Assembly (NCBI RefSeq): GCF_900100765.1
Contig: NZ_FNFO01000003.1
Location: 186,001-250,000, forward strand
Length of the DNA: 64,000 nucleotides
Direction of reading: 5' to 3'
Source of the DNA: Catalinimonas alkaloidigena
GTDB taxonomy: Bacteria; Bacteroidota; Bacteroidia; Cytophagales; Flexibacteraceae
Part shown: positions 1 to 8,348 of the stretch, in pieces
How the letters are laid out: each line of letters starts with the position of its first letter
Position numbering within the stretch: the first letter of the stretch is position 1
Made by a program: the position numbers and the translations under genes
Notes under the pieces: generated by a model
Database searches by the model: none
What the model saw: the letters and a program-made list of their open reading frames with translations, nothing else
Told to the model about the DNA's origin: nothing

Positions 1-622
1 CGTCGTAGCCGTGGTACAACAGGCCTGTTTTTTCGTCAACCAGATGCTTTTCGATCAGCTCGAACTGGCGCGCGATGTCGTCGAAGTTCTCCGGTTCGTT
101 AAATACCTGGCTGAACTCCGCGTAGAACGGCTCGCCCATGTAGAGGCCATCCAGCCACATCTGGTACGGATAGCGCTTTTTGTGCCAGAAGCCGCCCTCT
201 TTCGTGCGGGGTTGTTCGGCCAGTTGCCGCCGCAGTTCGTACGCCGCCTTTTTGTACTTCGCCTCGCCGGTCTGTTCGTAAAGCATCAGCAAGGCGCGTC
301 CGGGCGGCAGGTTGTCGATGTTGAACGACTCGAAATCGTAGGTAGTAATCGTGCCGTCGTCCTGCACAAACAGGTCGATGTCGTGCTTGATGTAATCGTA
401 GTATTTCCCGTCGCCCGTCCGTCGCCAGACACGCCGCAGCGCTTCCAGCACCAACCCTTGCTCGTAATCCCAGCGGGTGTAGGTCTTGTCGCCGATCACG
501 ATGCTGTCTGGATATTTGGCCATCAGCGACTCGGCCATGCGCACCGACCAGGGCTTTTGCGCTTGGGCCCGGAGCGACGGAGCCAGACACAGGAAACAGA
601 GAAAAACTAGCAACTTCTTCAT
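1..622 (-). CDS. GH105-like unsaturated rhamnogalacturonyl hydrolase, C-terminus cut by window edge
   Basis: Family knowledge: GH105/GH88 (YteR-type) enzymes remove the 4,5-unsaturated galacturonyl residue from oligosaccharides left by pectate or rhamnogalacturonan lyases. Seen: the frame opens at an ATG whose first base is 622 and stays open to position 1, giving about 207 residues, roughly the N-terminal half of the family. Residues 1-20 form a signal peptide ending LRAQ, so the enzyme is exported. The stretch GGFWHKKRYPYQMWLDGLYM (143-162) matches the family's active-site loop, and D158 aligns with the expected catalytic Asp. It lies 35 bp downstream of a broken small gene and shares strand with the CE12-GH28 gene, so one pectin operon is likely. 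The missing C-terminus continues left of the window. Confidence 0.85.
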   Translation of the reverse strand, partial: MKKLLVFLCFLCLAPSLRAQAQKPWSVRMAESLMAKYPDSIVIGDKTYTRWDYEQGLVLEALRRVWRRTGDGKYYDYIKHDIDLFVQDDGTITTYDFESFNIDNLPPGRALLMLYEQTGEAKYKKAAYELRRQLAEQPRTKEGGFWHKKRYPYQMWLDGLYMGEPFYAEFSQVFNEPENFDDIARQFELIEKHLVDEKTGLLYHGYD

Positions 623-657
623 GGGTGATGGGTCAGTTCGGGAGATTAGGGGATTCG

Positions 658-1080
658 TTACCATAGAGTTGTTCCACACACAAGCATACTAAAGGCCCCT
701 TTAGAAACTACGCCAAGCGGGGTTAATCTTTCAGGTGGTCTTTCGTTTAATAACTCTTCTTTTAAGCGATAATAAGCCTTTATTTTTTCTTCCAGTATAA
801 ACGCCTGGCTATCGCGCGAGACGGTGAGAGGCTCATCGTATTCCATCCCTTCTACCACTTCGATCGTCACCGCATCGCCTTCCTGCAGTTCTTGTTGAAC
901 TCACTTGTAGTGCGCATCCTCTTTGCTGAGGTAGCCTCCGCTGTACAACTCCAGCGACTGCTCATCGTTTTCAACATCCGTCCTTAACGTTACGATTTGG
1001 GTTACCACGCCGTCAGCGTTAATGCCGTTGGTGCTGATCAGCTTTCCGTTCAGGTATACGTTGAATCCTAGATTTTTCAT
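658..1080 (-). pseudogene. Small unrecognised gene interrupted by an in-frame TGA
   Basis: Reading minus from the ATG at 1080, a 59-codon segment (MKNLGFNVYLNGKLISTNG...) meets TGA at 901-903. The same frame then continues through VQQELQEGDAVTIEVVEG to a TAA at 658. The protein sense is continuous across the stop, and replacing TGA by TGG (Trp) would give one 140-residue protein. It is therefore most simply a gene with a single G-to-A nonsense change, a sequencing error, or (less likely) a readthrough site. The gene starts 12 bp after the stop of the CE12-GH28 gene and precedes GH105, so it is probably co-transcribed. Base composition is clearly more AT-rich than its neighbours, which hints at separate origin. 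No signal peptide, and I do not recognise the family. The C-terminal end (SMLVCGTTLW) looks unstructured. Confidence 0.6.
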
Positions 1081-1092
1081 CGCTCTTTAGAG

Positions 1093-3441
1093 TTATCGAC
1101 CGCTTTGCACTACGTCGGCCGAGACGCCTTCGCCGTATTCGTTCGGTTGAAGCGGGCTCTCGCCCGAGGCGTCGACTACCTGAATGGTGCCCGTCCGCGA
1201 GCCGGTCACGCTCAGCAACCGTTGGGCCATGCCGCCGACGCGCACGTTTTCGAGCACCAGGTTGCGGCTGTTGTGGATGTGAAAGGCGGTCTGTTCTTTC
1301 AGCGGCACCAGTTGGACATTCTTCAGCGTAAGGCCGTCGGTTTCCGCGATGGTCGCGCCTTCGTCGGCGCGGAGCACGGCGTTTTCAAGCCGTACGTTCC
1401 GGATGTTCATTTCGGCCAGGCCGCGCATCGTGATGGCTTTGGCCGCGCTCCGGCAGAAGACGTTTTGCATGAAAATGTCTTTGAACTGCGGCGTGCCGTC
1501 GTTCACCGGTTCCGGCTTCATGTCGGGCAGCGCGCGGTTCTCACCGACCAGTGCCACGGGGTCCTGCGCGGCGTAGTACATGTTGAACAGGATCGCTTCG
1601 CCCAGGATGTCGGCCATGTTGATGTCCGTGAGGTAAACCTGATCGACCACGCCGCCCCGGCCGCGCGTCGTTTTGAAGCGGATGCCAATGTCGGTTCCCA
1701 CGAAGGTGCAGTTCGACGCATAGATGTTCCGTACACCGCCCGACATTTCGCTGCCCACCACAAAGCCGCCGTGCGCATGGAATACGGTCGAGTTGCGGAT
1801 GATCACGTTTTCGGTCGGGATGCCGCGCTTGCGCCCTTCTTCGTCGCGGCCCGATTTCAGGCAGATGCCGTCGTCGCCCACGTCGAAGGTGCAGTCTTCC
1901 ACCAGCACGTAGCGCGTCGATTCCAGGTCGACGCCGTCGCCGTTCTTGCCGTACCACGGATTGCGCACCGTCAGGCCGCGTAGCGTGACGTGCTCGCTCA
2001 GGAGCGGATGCAGGCACCATGCCGGGGAGTTCTGGAACGTGACGCCTTCCAGCAGCACACGCTTGCATTCGATGAGGCTGACCATGTTGGGCCGCAGAAA
2101 GTCTTTGACCTCTTGCGCGTTTTCCAGGGTATAGCCTGCCGCAATCACGCCCGGTTTGGTGGTCTTCGAGGCGCGCAGCGCTTGTTCGGAGCGGTACCAC
2201 GTGTCGCCCGCTTCGTTCACCACGCCCCCGGAGGCGACCAGATTGGTCCACTGGCTTTCGGTCATCTTGCCTTTGGTGACGGGGCGCCACGCATCGCCGC
2301 CGCCGTCGAAAAGGCCCCGACCGGTCACGGCCACGTCTTCCAGGCCCTTGCCGTAGATCGGCGACATGTTGCGGATGGCGTCCATTCCTTCCCAGTTCGT
2401 TTCGATGAGCGGATAGTCGGCCGGATCGTCGCTGAACTGCACCAGCGCCCCCTCGGCGGCATAGAGGTTGACGTGACTTTTCAGGGCAAGCGGACCGGTC
2501 AGCCACAGTCCCGCCGGGATGTGGACGACACCGCCGCCGTTTTCGGAACAGGCCGCAATGGCTTGATTGATCGCGTCGGTGTTGAGCGTGACGCCGTCCG
2601 GTTTCGCGCCGTACTGGCGGATGTCGAAGGTATCTTTCTTGAAGTGGGGCTCGTCGATCAGGGGCAGTTCGTAGGCCCGTAGGTCGGCGAAGGCGGTGGT
2701 TTTCAGGTGTTCTGCCAAAGGAATGCCTTGCTTTTGAAGTTCGCGGGCGACCAGGCCGGCCATGTGCAGCGCGCCGTATTCCGAAAAATGGGTGTCGTCC
2801 TGTTTGCCGTCGGGGGCGCGGTCGTAGACGCCGCCCGGCATCCAGAGGTAGAGCCGCTTCGATGCTTCGTCGCCCAGGCCCGACACCAACTCGCGCGTCA
2901 GCACGGTCATGTCGATCATCGGCACTTTTGTTTTTTTCGCGGCCTTGCGGGCGGCGTCGGGATAGTCGCCGTGGGTTGCTTCCAACTGGCCGTTCGCGTT
3001 GAATTTCCGGCGCACGGTGGGCGTCAGCAGAATGGGACGCGCGCCTTTCGCTTGCGCTTCTTTAATAAACCGTTCCAGGTTTTTCTGGTAGTCTTTCGGC
3101 GAGGCGTAGCGCGAAGGGTCCTGGCTTTTCTCGTCGTTGTGTCCGAACTCAATGAAGACCCAGTCGCCAGGTTGCAGCTGTACCATCACCGAATCCCACC
3201 GGCCTTCGTCGCGGAAACTTTTGGTGCTGCGGCCATTCACCGCGTGGTTCTGAATCGCCACCGTCGAATCGAACAGGGTCGGGAACAATTGACCCCAGCC
3301 CCGCTCGGGATTTTCGTCGAGGGGTTTGTTGGCCATGGTCGAATCGCCGATCATAAAAATGCGGACCTGCGTTTCTTTCAGCTGAAACGAAAACAAAAGG
3401 CCAACGGCGACCAGCAGGCGGAAGAGGGTAGGTTGTCTCAT
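1093..3441 (-). CDS. Bifunctional pectin enzyme: CE12 acetylesterase fused to GH28 polygalacturonase
   Basis: Two catalytic modules in 782 residues. Residues 1-20 look like a signal peptide. Residues 27-235 form an SGNH/GDSL esterase of the rhamnogalacturonan acetylesterase type (CE12): block I GDST with nucleophile S34, the GHND block at 100-103, and the DxxH block D215-H218. Residues 271-770 form a right-handed parallel beta-helix GH28: NGDGVDLES (D502, D505), VGDDGICLKSG (D523/D524), the HAHGG histidine near 557, and GIRFK (R588, K590), matching the family catalytic set. Inference: one secreted protein deacetylates and hydrolyses pectin or rhamnogalacturonan. It is divergent from the LacI-type gene, with 284 bp between the two starts, and is followed by the broken small gene and GH105. 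Whether GH28 is exo- or endo-acting, or a rhamnogalacturonase, cannot be told from the sequence. Confidence 0.9.
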   Translation of the reverse strand: MRQPTLFRLLVAVGLLFSFQLKETQVRIFMIGDSTMANKPLDENPERGWGQLFPTLFDSTVAIQNHAVNGRSTKSFRDEGRWDSVMVQLQPGDWVFIEFGHNDEKSQDPSRYASPKDYQKNLERFIKEAQAKGARPILLTPTVRRKFNANGQLEATHGDYPDAARKAAKKTKVPMIDMTVLTRELVSGLGDEASKRLYLWMPGGVYDRAPDGKQDDTHFSEYGALHMAGLVARELQKQGIPLAEHLKTTAFADLRAYELPLIDEPHFKKDTFDIRQYGAKPDGVTLNTDAINQAIAACSENGGGVVHIPAGLWLTGPLALKSHVNLYAAEGALVQFSDDPADYPLIETNWEGMDAIRNMSPIYGKGLEDVAVTGRGLFDGGGDAWRPVTKGKMTESQWTNLVASGGVVNEAGDTWYRSEQALRASKTTKPGVIAAGYTLENAQEVKDFLRPNMVSLIECKRVLLEGVTFQNSPAWCLHPLLSEHVTLRGLTVRNPWYGKNGDGVDLESTRYVLVEDCTFDVGDDGICLKSGRDEEGRKRGIPTENVIIRNSTVFHAHGGFVVGSEMSGGVRNIYASNCTFVGTDIGIRFKTTRGRGGVVDQVYLTDINMADILGEAILFNMYYAAQDPVALVGENRALPDMKPEPVNDGTPQFKDIFMQNVFCRSAAKAITMRGLAEMNIRNVRLENAVLRADEGATIAETDGLTLKNVQLVPLKEQTAFHIHNSRNLVLENVRVGGMAQRLLSVTGSRTGTIQVVDASGESPLQPNEYGEGVSADVVQSGR

Positions 3442-3567
3442 AAAAATGCAGAAGGAAAGGCGCGGGCGATTGCCCGGGAAGCACTTTTCCTAAAACGTAG
3501 TTGGTACACAAAAGCACTCTTCTGTATAGAGGGCATTTCCCTTGAAAATAACCCACCCCCCGCGTGG

Positions 3568-3582
3568 GCGAAAGCGTTCGGG
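3568..3582. promoter_or_regulatory. Candidate LacI-family operator between divergent genes
   Basis: The bases around 3568-3582 read gcgaaagcgttcgg, an imperfect inverted repeat with the central CG that LacI-family operators usually share. The left half fits the CcpA/PurR-like consensus well and the right half poorly. It lies in the gap between the CE12-GH28 gene and the LacI-type regulator. The assignment rests on position and partial symmetry only. Confidence 0.25.
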
Positions 3583-3725
3583 CCTGATTTTTTATGCAAA
3601 CGATGCCGGGAACGATGCCAAAATTCGGGTTCGGCACCAAGCTTTTTAAACTAAACCTAAAATTTGTGTGTATTGAGGAACGTATACCTTACGAGTTACT
3701 TGAATCATTTTTAAACGACAGGGGC

Positions 3726-4787
3726 GTGAAAACCACCACGATCAAAGACATAGCACAGGCATTGGGAATTTCGACCTCGACGGTATCGCGCGCCCTGCGT
3801 GACAGCTACGAGATCAATCCGGAGACGAAGCGGTTGGTACTGGACTATGCGGAGAAGATGCACTACCGCCCCAACCCGATTGCGTTGAGCCTGAAGGGAA
3901 GTTTCAGCAAAGCCATCGGAGTGGTGGTGCCCGAAATCGCCAACCATTTTTTCTCGCAGGCGATCAACGGGATCGAAGAACTGGCCTACAGCCGGGGCTA
4001 CCACGTCGTTATTTTCCAGACCCACGAGTCGCACCGCCGGGAAGTGGATTCGATCAACCACCTGGCGGCCATTAAAGTCGACGGCTTGTTGGTGTCGCTT
4101 TCGCACGAAACCCGCGACGTGGCGCACTTGCAATGCTGGCAGGAACGTGGCCTGCCCATTGTGTTGTTCGACCGGGTATCGGACCAGCTCGAAACGCTCA
4201 AAGTGGTGGCCGACAATTACAAAGGGGCCTACCAGGCCACCGAACACCTGATTTTGTCGGGACGGAAGCGCATCGCCGTGGTGAGCAATTCGCCTTCGCT
4301 GTCGATTACCGACGAGCGGCTGGAGGGCTACTACGCGGCGTTGGAACGCTACGACCTTACCGCCGATGCTTCGCTGGTGCGACACTGTGGCTTCCGCGAA
4401 GAGGACATTCGCCGGAACGTTGAATCGCTCTTGCACCTGTCGCCTCGCCCCGATGCCATCTTTACCACCAGCGACCGGCTGGCCCTCACCACGCTGGCGA
4501 CGTTGCAGGAAAACCGGGTTGCTATTCCGGTAGAAGTGGCACTCGTCGGGTTTACCAACCTGCAGGTGGCACATCTGCTTTCTCCCGCCATGACGACCGT
4601 TATGCAGCCGGCATTCGAGATGGGGCGCACGGGCGCAGAACTTCTACTGGACGTAATTGCCGGGAAATCTGTGGTGAAAAATGAAGTACAAAAACTCCCC
4701 ACGCAATTGATTCCCCGCGCTTCGACGGCGGGCAAACGCTGCACTCCGGAAGCGGCGGCGAGTCCGGAAGCCCTGCGCGTGCCGTAA
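3726..4787 (+). CDS. LacI-family transcriptional regulator
   Basis: A GTG start at 3726 is chosen because LacI proteins begin with the helix-turn-helix; this gives KTTTIKDIAQALGISTSTVS at residues 2-21 and a normal length of 353 residues. The same frame is open upstream to an ATG at 3594, but the extra 44 residues have no family counterpart. Residues 1-55 are the DNA-binding headpiece and hinge (PNPIALSLKG). Residues 60-330 form the periplasmic-binding-protein-like effector domain (IGVVVPEIANHFFSQAINGIE; TTSDRLALTTL; VGFTNLQVAHLLSP). Inference: it senses a pectin-derived sugar and controls the flanking catabolic genes. It is divergent from CE12-GH28 and convergent with the six-hairpin glycosidase gene. 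Residues after about 335 are a low-complexity Ala/Pro tail. Confidence 0.9.
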   Translation: MKTTTIKDIAQALGISTSTVSRALRDSYEINPETKRLVLDYAEKMHYRPNPIALSLKGSFSKAIGVVVPEIANHFFSQAINGIEELAYSRGYHVVIFQTHESHRREVDSINHLAAIKVDGLLVSLSHETRDVAHLQCWQERGLPIVLFDRVSDQLETLKVVADNYKGAYQATEHLILSGRKRIAVVSNSPSLSITDERLEGYYAALERYDLTADASLVRHCGFREEDIRRNVESLLHLSPRPDAIFTTSDRLALTTLATLQENRVAIPVEVALVGFTNLQVAHLLSPAMTTVMQPAFEMGRTGAELLLDVIAGKSVVKNEVQKLPTQLIPRASTAGKRCTPEAAASPEALRVP

Positions 4788-4871
4788 CCCTTCCCACGTT
4801 CCAGTGGCGTAACGACAAGTCAAACAAGCGTTATGTAGTTGCTAGGGAGCGTTGTGTCTGCCAGCCAGAAG

Positions 4872-6992
4872 TCACGGCATGGCCCGGAGGTTTTCCCATC
4901 GAACTTTCCAGGTACCATCCTGCGGAAATCCGGGTGCGTCGCCGTCGGGGCCGCCTTCCCAACCCGCGGCCATCATGGCGACCGCCATCAGCAATCCGCC
5001 GTTGCCGGGCAGGTAAATCGGCAGACGTTCGTCCTGGTAATTGTGTCCGTTGACGAGGTACGTATTTTTCTGCACGTCCATCAGGAGCGCATCCACGGCC
5101 CAGTCGCCTTCGCCGAGTCGGGCGGCGGTCATCGCCATCACCGGATAATCCCACCCCCACGTCGACGGCCAGTCCCAGTCGTCCATCACTTTCCGGTACG
5201 TGTTCCGCATAATCGCCGGATCGACTTTAGCGCCGGGCAATACGCCCAAGGCTGCCAGCACGGAGGGATGGTCGCGGATGATCCACGCGTCTTCGGCCTG
5301 CTGGTAAGTGTCGCCTTGCTGCGGCAGGGGCGCGAGGTGCTCGATGACCCGATCCCAGTCGGGGATGCGCACCAGCCCGAGGCGTTCGCGCCACGCCTGT
5401 GCCGTTTGGAGTGCCCAGTGCCAGTATTCCAGCTCGAACGAGGGGTTTACCGTGGTTTTGGCAGGATGGCTTTCCTGCGCCGGGATGACCGGCGGCCCCA
5501 GCACGAACGTCTGTTGCTCGCGATCCCAGTGCGCGTACGAAGCCATGAACGCAGCGGTCTCAAAAACCATCTCTTTGTACCGATCCAGCGTGGCGCGGTC
5601 AGGATGCGCACGGTAGCACAGTTCTGCAAAGTAAATCGGATGCGGTTGCTGCCAGATCAGCAACGTACCGACCGACGAGGGGCTGTCGCGCCCTTCCGGT
5701 CCGACCATTTTGGGCCAGCGCACACCGGCATACCCCTGCAGCCAGGCCGTCTCGCGGGCTTTGGGCAGGATGTGCTGGTACCAGCCCAGGCTCCGTTCCA
5801 GCAACGGCAGCCGGTTCCAGAGGGCAAAGTGGGCGGCGTGCCACCAGTGCATTTCCAGGTGCGATTTTCCGAACCAGCTGTTGAAGACCAGACCGGTTTC
5901 CTGCGGCGGCATATCGCCTGCGCACTGAATGGCCGTCAGGTACTGCGACAGCACAATGCGCCGCTCCAGCTCGTTGGCACGGGCGTCGGTACTCTCCGAA
6001 AGATCGATGGCTCCCCCCGTACTCCAGAATTCCGCCCAGTGGTCTTCGCTGGCCTGTTGGGTAGTGGTGGCGTCGGGCAGGTCGGGGTCGAGGGTTTCGG
6101 GACTGAAGGCCACTGCAAACGCAAAGGACGCGTCGTCCGTACCGGGATGGAGCTCAAACGTATGGTACGTTACCTCGCGGAACTCGCTGTGCTCGCCGTG
6201 CAGGATGCTGACGTAGTACATGTCCTCGTCCAGAATGCGTTGCAGGTTGGTGCGGTTGGCGATGGAGCCGATCTTCAACGTGACGTGCTTTTCTGGTTGA
6301 TCCCAGGTACCGGCTTCTTTCCCGAACTCTCCCGAACCGTACGGAAACCGGAAGCGAATCCGCAGCCGTTCGTCTTCGATCAGGGGGGAGCGTACCTGCA
6401 CGGCGATCTGATCCCGTTCCGGATGGCAGGCCGTGTGTACTTCCACCTCTTCGCCCGCGACTTCAAAGCGGCTGATCAGTGTGCCGGTCCACAAATTCAG
6501 GTGCTGGTCGACGGCCGTTACGTCGTTGAGCGTTGCTTCGGTACCGTCTTCCCGCACGAACACAAACCCGATCTGCGCCAGGTCCAGACGATGCGGATTG
6601 GCACGCAGCCACGCCGCGGCGGGGACGCGCTGGTTGCTGGCGTAGGGCACCGGCCGCCCGTAGGTATCGTAGTCTTCGAGCGTTTCGCGGGTCTGGTAAT
6701 TTTCCGGATTCGGAAAACGATGCCATCCCCAGCTCGACTGCGTCCCGAGCGGAATGCCGGTGCGGTAAAAGTCCGGGAAGGTTTGCAGGCCGGTGACATC
6801 GGCCGTAAAGGCGAAGTTGCCGTTCCCGACCGAGAACGGCGAAAGCGCATCGGGCGCCTGCAGGGTGGGATGATGCCGGCTGACCAGCGCCATCCGGTCG
6901 ATGGGAGCCTCCTGGGCCAGGGCGGTCGCGAACGGCAGCCACAGCAGCGCCGCTACCATCCCCCCCCTGCGGAGGGAAGCAAATGTGAGCAT
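4872..6992 (-). CDS. Secreted six-hairpin (alpha/alpha)6 glycosidase-like protein
   Basis: 706 residues. Residues 1-26 are a signal peptide (hydrophobic core, ATALAQ). Residues 30-310 look like a beta-sandwich domain, and the rest is helical with GLVFNSWFGKSHLEMHWWH near 370, HWWHAAHFALWNRLPLLERS, and WDWPSTWGWDYPVMAM near 610. This layout (N-terminal sandwich plus helical toroid) resembles clan GH-L enzymes such as GH65 and GH95, but I cannot place it in a numbered family or name its catalytic acids with certainty. Context (pectin locus, LacI regulator next door) suggests action on a plant cell-wall side chain. It ends 84 bp from the convergent regulator gene, and the Dabb gene lies just upstream on the same strand. 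Confidence 0.6.
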   Translation of the reverse strand: MLTFASLRRGGMVAALLWLPFATALAQEAPIDRMALVSRHHPTLQAPDALSPFSVGNGNFAFTADVTGLQTFPDFYRTGIPLGTQSSWGWHRFPNPENYQTRETLEDYDTYGRPVPYASNQRVPAAAWLRANPHRLDLAQIGFVFVREDGTEATLNDVTAVDQHLNLWTGTLISRFEVAGEEVEVHTACHPERDQIAVQVRSPLIEDERLRIRFRFPYGSGEFGKEAGTWDQPEKHVTLKIGSIANRTNLQRILDEDMYYVSILHGEHSEFREVTYHTFELHPGTDDASFAFAVAFSPETLDPDLPDATTTQQASEDHWAEFWSTGGAIDLSESTDARANELERRIVLSQYLTAIQCAGDMPPQETGLVFNSWFGKSHLEMHWWHAAHFALWNRLPLLERSLGWYQHILPKARETAWLQGYAGVRWPKMVGPEGRDSPSSVGTLLIWQQPHPIYFAELCYRAHPDRATLDRYKEMVFETAAFMASYAHWDREQQTFVLGPPVIPAQESHPAKTTVNPSFELEYWHWALQTAQAWRERLGLVRIPDWDRVIEHLAPLPQQGDTYQQAEDAWIIRDHPSVLAALGVLPGAKVDPAIMRNTYRKVMDDWDWPSTWGWDYPVMAMTAARLGEGDWAVDALLMDVQKNTYLVNGHNYQDERLPIYLPGNGGLLMAVAMMAAGWEGGPDGDAPGFPQDGTWKVRWENLRAMP

Positions 6993-7070
6993 GAGTAACC
7001 GTACGTTGTCTGAAAAGAGAGTCGCGGGCTGCCTATCTATACTCCACGAAATGGCGCGCGGCGCGGCAGG

Positions 7071-7466
7071 CTATTTTCCGGTGGCGTAGTCGACGACAAA
7101 TACATCTTCCACCACCTGTAGCTTGCCCAGCAATTCGCCGAACTTCTTGTGGTCGGGGTGAGGCAGGTACGCATCGCGCGACGCTGCATCTTTAAACGTC
7201 AACTGATAAACGTGCGTAAAACCCAGGTTCTTTCCCTCCGGACTGTTGTTGACGCCGTGCTCAAAGGCTACGATGCCGGGCACCTTCCCTTTCAGCGCGG
7301 CAAAGGCATCGGTCACTTGCTTGATCTGCGCCTCGGTAGCGCCAGGTTTGTACTTGAAAATTACGATGTGGCGGACCTGGTCTTCTTTGGGGGGATCGGT
7401 GGGCGTCATGGCAAGCAGGAGGGGCGTAACGGTCAACAGTAAAACAAAGGTGAATAAGGCTTTCAT
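7071..7466 (-). CDS. Exported Dabb (stress-responsive A/B barrel) domain protein
   Basis: The ATG at 7466 gives 131 residues with a signal peptide (MKALFTFVLLLTVTPLLLA), and is preferred over an ATG 17 codons upstream that would put an odd extension before it. Residues 30-128 match the Dabb ferredoxin-like fold: VRHIVIFKYKPGATEAQIKQ, then the conserved P-H-P-x-H-x-x-F signature (YLPHPDHKKFGELL) and a final VEDVFVVDY strand. Proteins with this domain in Bacteroidota often sit in carbohydrate loci; their reaction is usually unknown. It is 78 bp upstream of the glycosidase gene on the same strand, so it may be the first gene of that transcript. Confidence 0.85.
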   Translation of the reverse strand: MKALFTFVLLLTVTPLLLAMTPTDPPKEDQVRHIVIFKYKPGATEAQIKQVTDAFAALKGKVPGIVAFEHGVNNSPEGKNLGFTHVYQLTFKDAASRDAYLPHPDHKKFGELLGKLQVVEDVFVVDYATGK

Positions 7467-7627
7467 AGGTGTAAGATGGATTGCGTTCCGTAAAATACAG
7501 GAAAAAGATGGGCGCACAATTTCATCAAAATTTATTTACCTGAGTCTTTTTCCGCCGTTCGGCTTGCAGGACAGGTGCCAAACCCACCCCTGATGTAGCG
7601 CCAGCCATGCTCAAACCATCGAAGCCG

Positions 7628-8251
7628 TTACTCCGCCTGCCGGTGCTTCCGGTAGTAGCGCATCGATTTTTCGGAGTTGCCGCAGGTCTGCATGTTGCAC
7701 CACTTCCGGCTGTTGTTTTTGCTCCGGTCCACGTACAGCCAGCCACAGTTGCCGCACAGCTTGACGCGCCCGAGCCAGTCGGCGTGGAGCAAGTCGTAGG
7801 CCGACTTCACGACCGGATGGAAGGGCGTCAGCAGATCGACTTTCTCCGCCCGAAAACTCTCGGACACGTGTCGTTCCGGCAAAACGGCGACACGCAACTG
7901 CGCCAGGCTTGCGGATAAAGTAGCGTTGAAGGCCGCCAGGACCTCAGGCGGGGGGGCCTGATCCTGAGCGACGGCGTGAAATACCGCAAACACGATTTCG
8001 CGAAACGCCAGAATCTTCCCAACTTGAGCTTCTGCCACTTGGGGATGCGCTTCTGCAAACTGTTGGAGCTGAGCAAATTCCTGCGCCGACACGAGTTCTA
8101 GCCGCTTGACCCACAACAGCCACTCGGGTACGCCCCGCAGGTAATCGTGCCGGGGTTGCTCGTTCCGGTTTCGGACCGTGTTCGTAAAATTCAGACACAA
8201 CCACCCACCGTCCAGCTCTGTCGTTTCGATGGTTCGCTCAAACGTGCGCAT
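7628..8251 (-). CDS. CGNR zinc-finger (ABATE domain) putative transcriptional regulator
   Basis: 207 residues from the ATG at 8251. An ATG six codons upstream is possible but would lie within or upstream of the -7 element. The N-terminal part (LDGGWLCLNFTNTV) matches the ABATE stress-responsive domain. The C-terminal 45 residues carry the CGNR-type zinc finger: LCGNCGWLYVDRSKNNSRKW, then CNMQTCGNSEKS, with two Cys pairs and the CGN motif, ending in a basic tail. Members are presumed DNA-binding regulators. It is divergently transcribed from the EamA transporter gene, 97 bp apart, so it may control that exporter and itself. A perfect TATCTTTG -7 element ends 4 nt before the ATG. Confidence 0.88.
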   Translation of the reverse strand: MRTFERTIETTELDGGWLCLNFTNTVRNRNEQPRHDYLRGVPEWLLWVKRLELVSAQEFAQLQQFAEAHPQVAEAQVGKILAFREIVFAVFHAVAQDQAPPPEVLAAFNATLSASLAQLRVAVLPERHVSESFRAEKVDLLTPFHPVVKSAYDLLHADWLGRVKLCGNCGWLYVDRSKNNSRKWCNMQTCGNSEKSMRYYRKHRQAE

Positions 8252-8255
8252 GCCA

Positions 8256-8263
8256 CAAAGATA
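8256..8263 (-). promoter_or_regulatory. -7 element TATCTTTG of the CGNR gene
   Basis: Minus-strand TATCTTTG fits the Bacteroidota TAnnTTTG element fully. Only TGGC separates it from the ATG at 8251, so the transcript would be leaderless or nearly so. No clear TTG is seen at the -33 distance. Confidence 0.55.
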
Positions 8264-8286
8264 CAGCACAACCTCTAAAATCCATT

Positions 8287-8316
8287 TTGCCGGTTAAATA
8301 CCGTTCGCTACTTTTA
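8287..8316 (+). promoter_or_regulatory. Promoter of the EamA transporter gene
   Basis: TTG (8287-8289), 19 bp, then TACTTTTA (8309-8316, 7 of 8 to TAnnTTTG), the spacing known for Bacteroidota sigma-A promoters. It lies 32 bp before the ATG. Confidence 0.55.
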
Positions 8317-8348
8317 CACCATCATAAACCATTTTACTGGTTTTAATT

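Noticed and set aside
4839-6998. 719-residue plus-strand open frame
   Set aside because: It lies antisense over the six-hairpin glycosidase gene; composition is Arg/His/Gly-rich with no domain, as expected of a shadow frame in GC-rich DNA.
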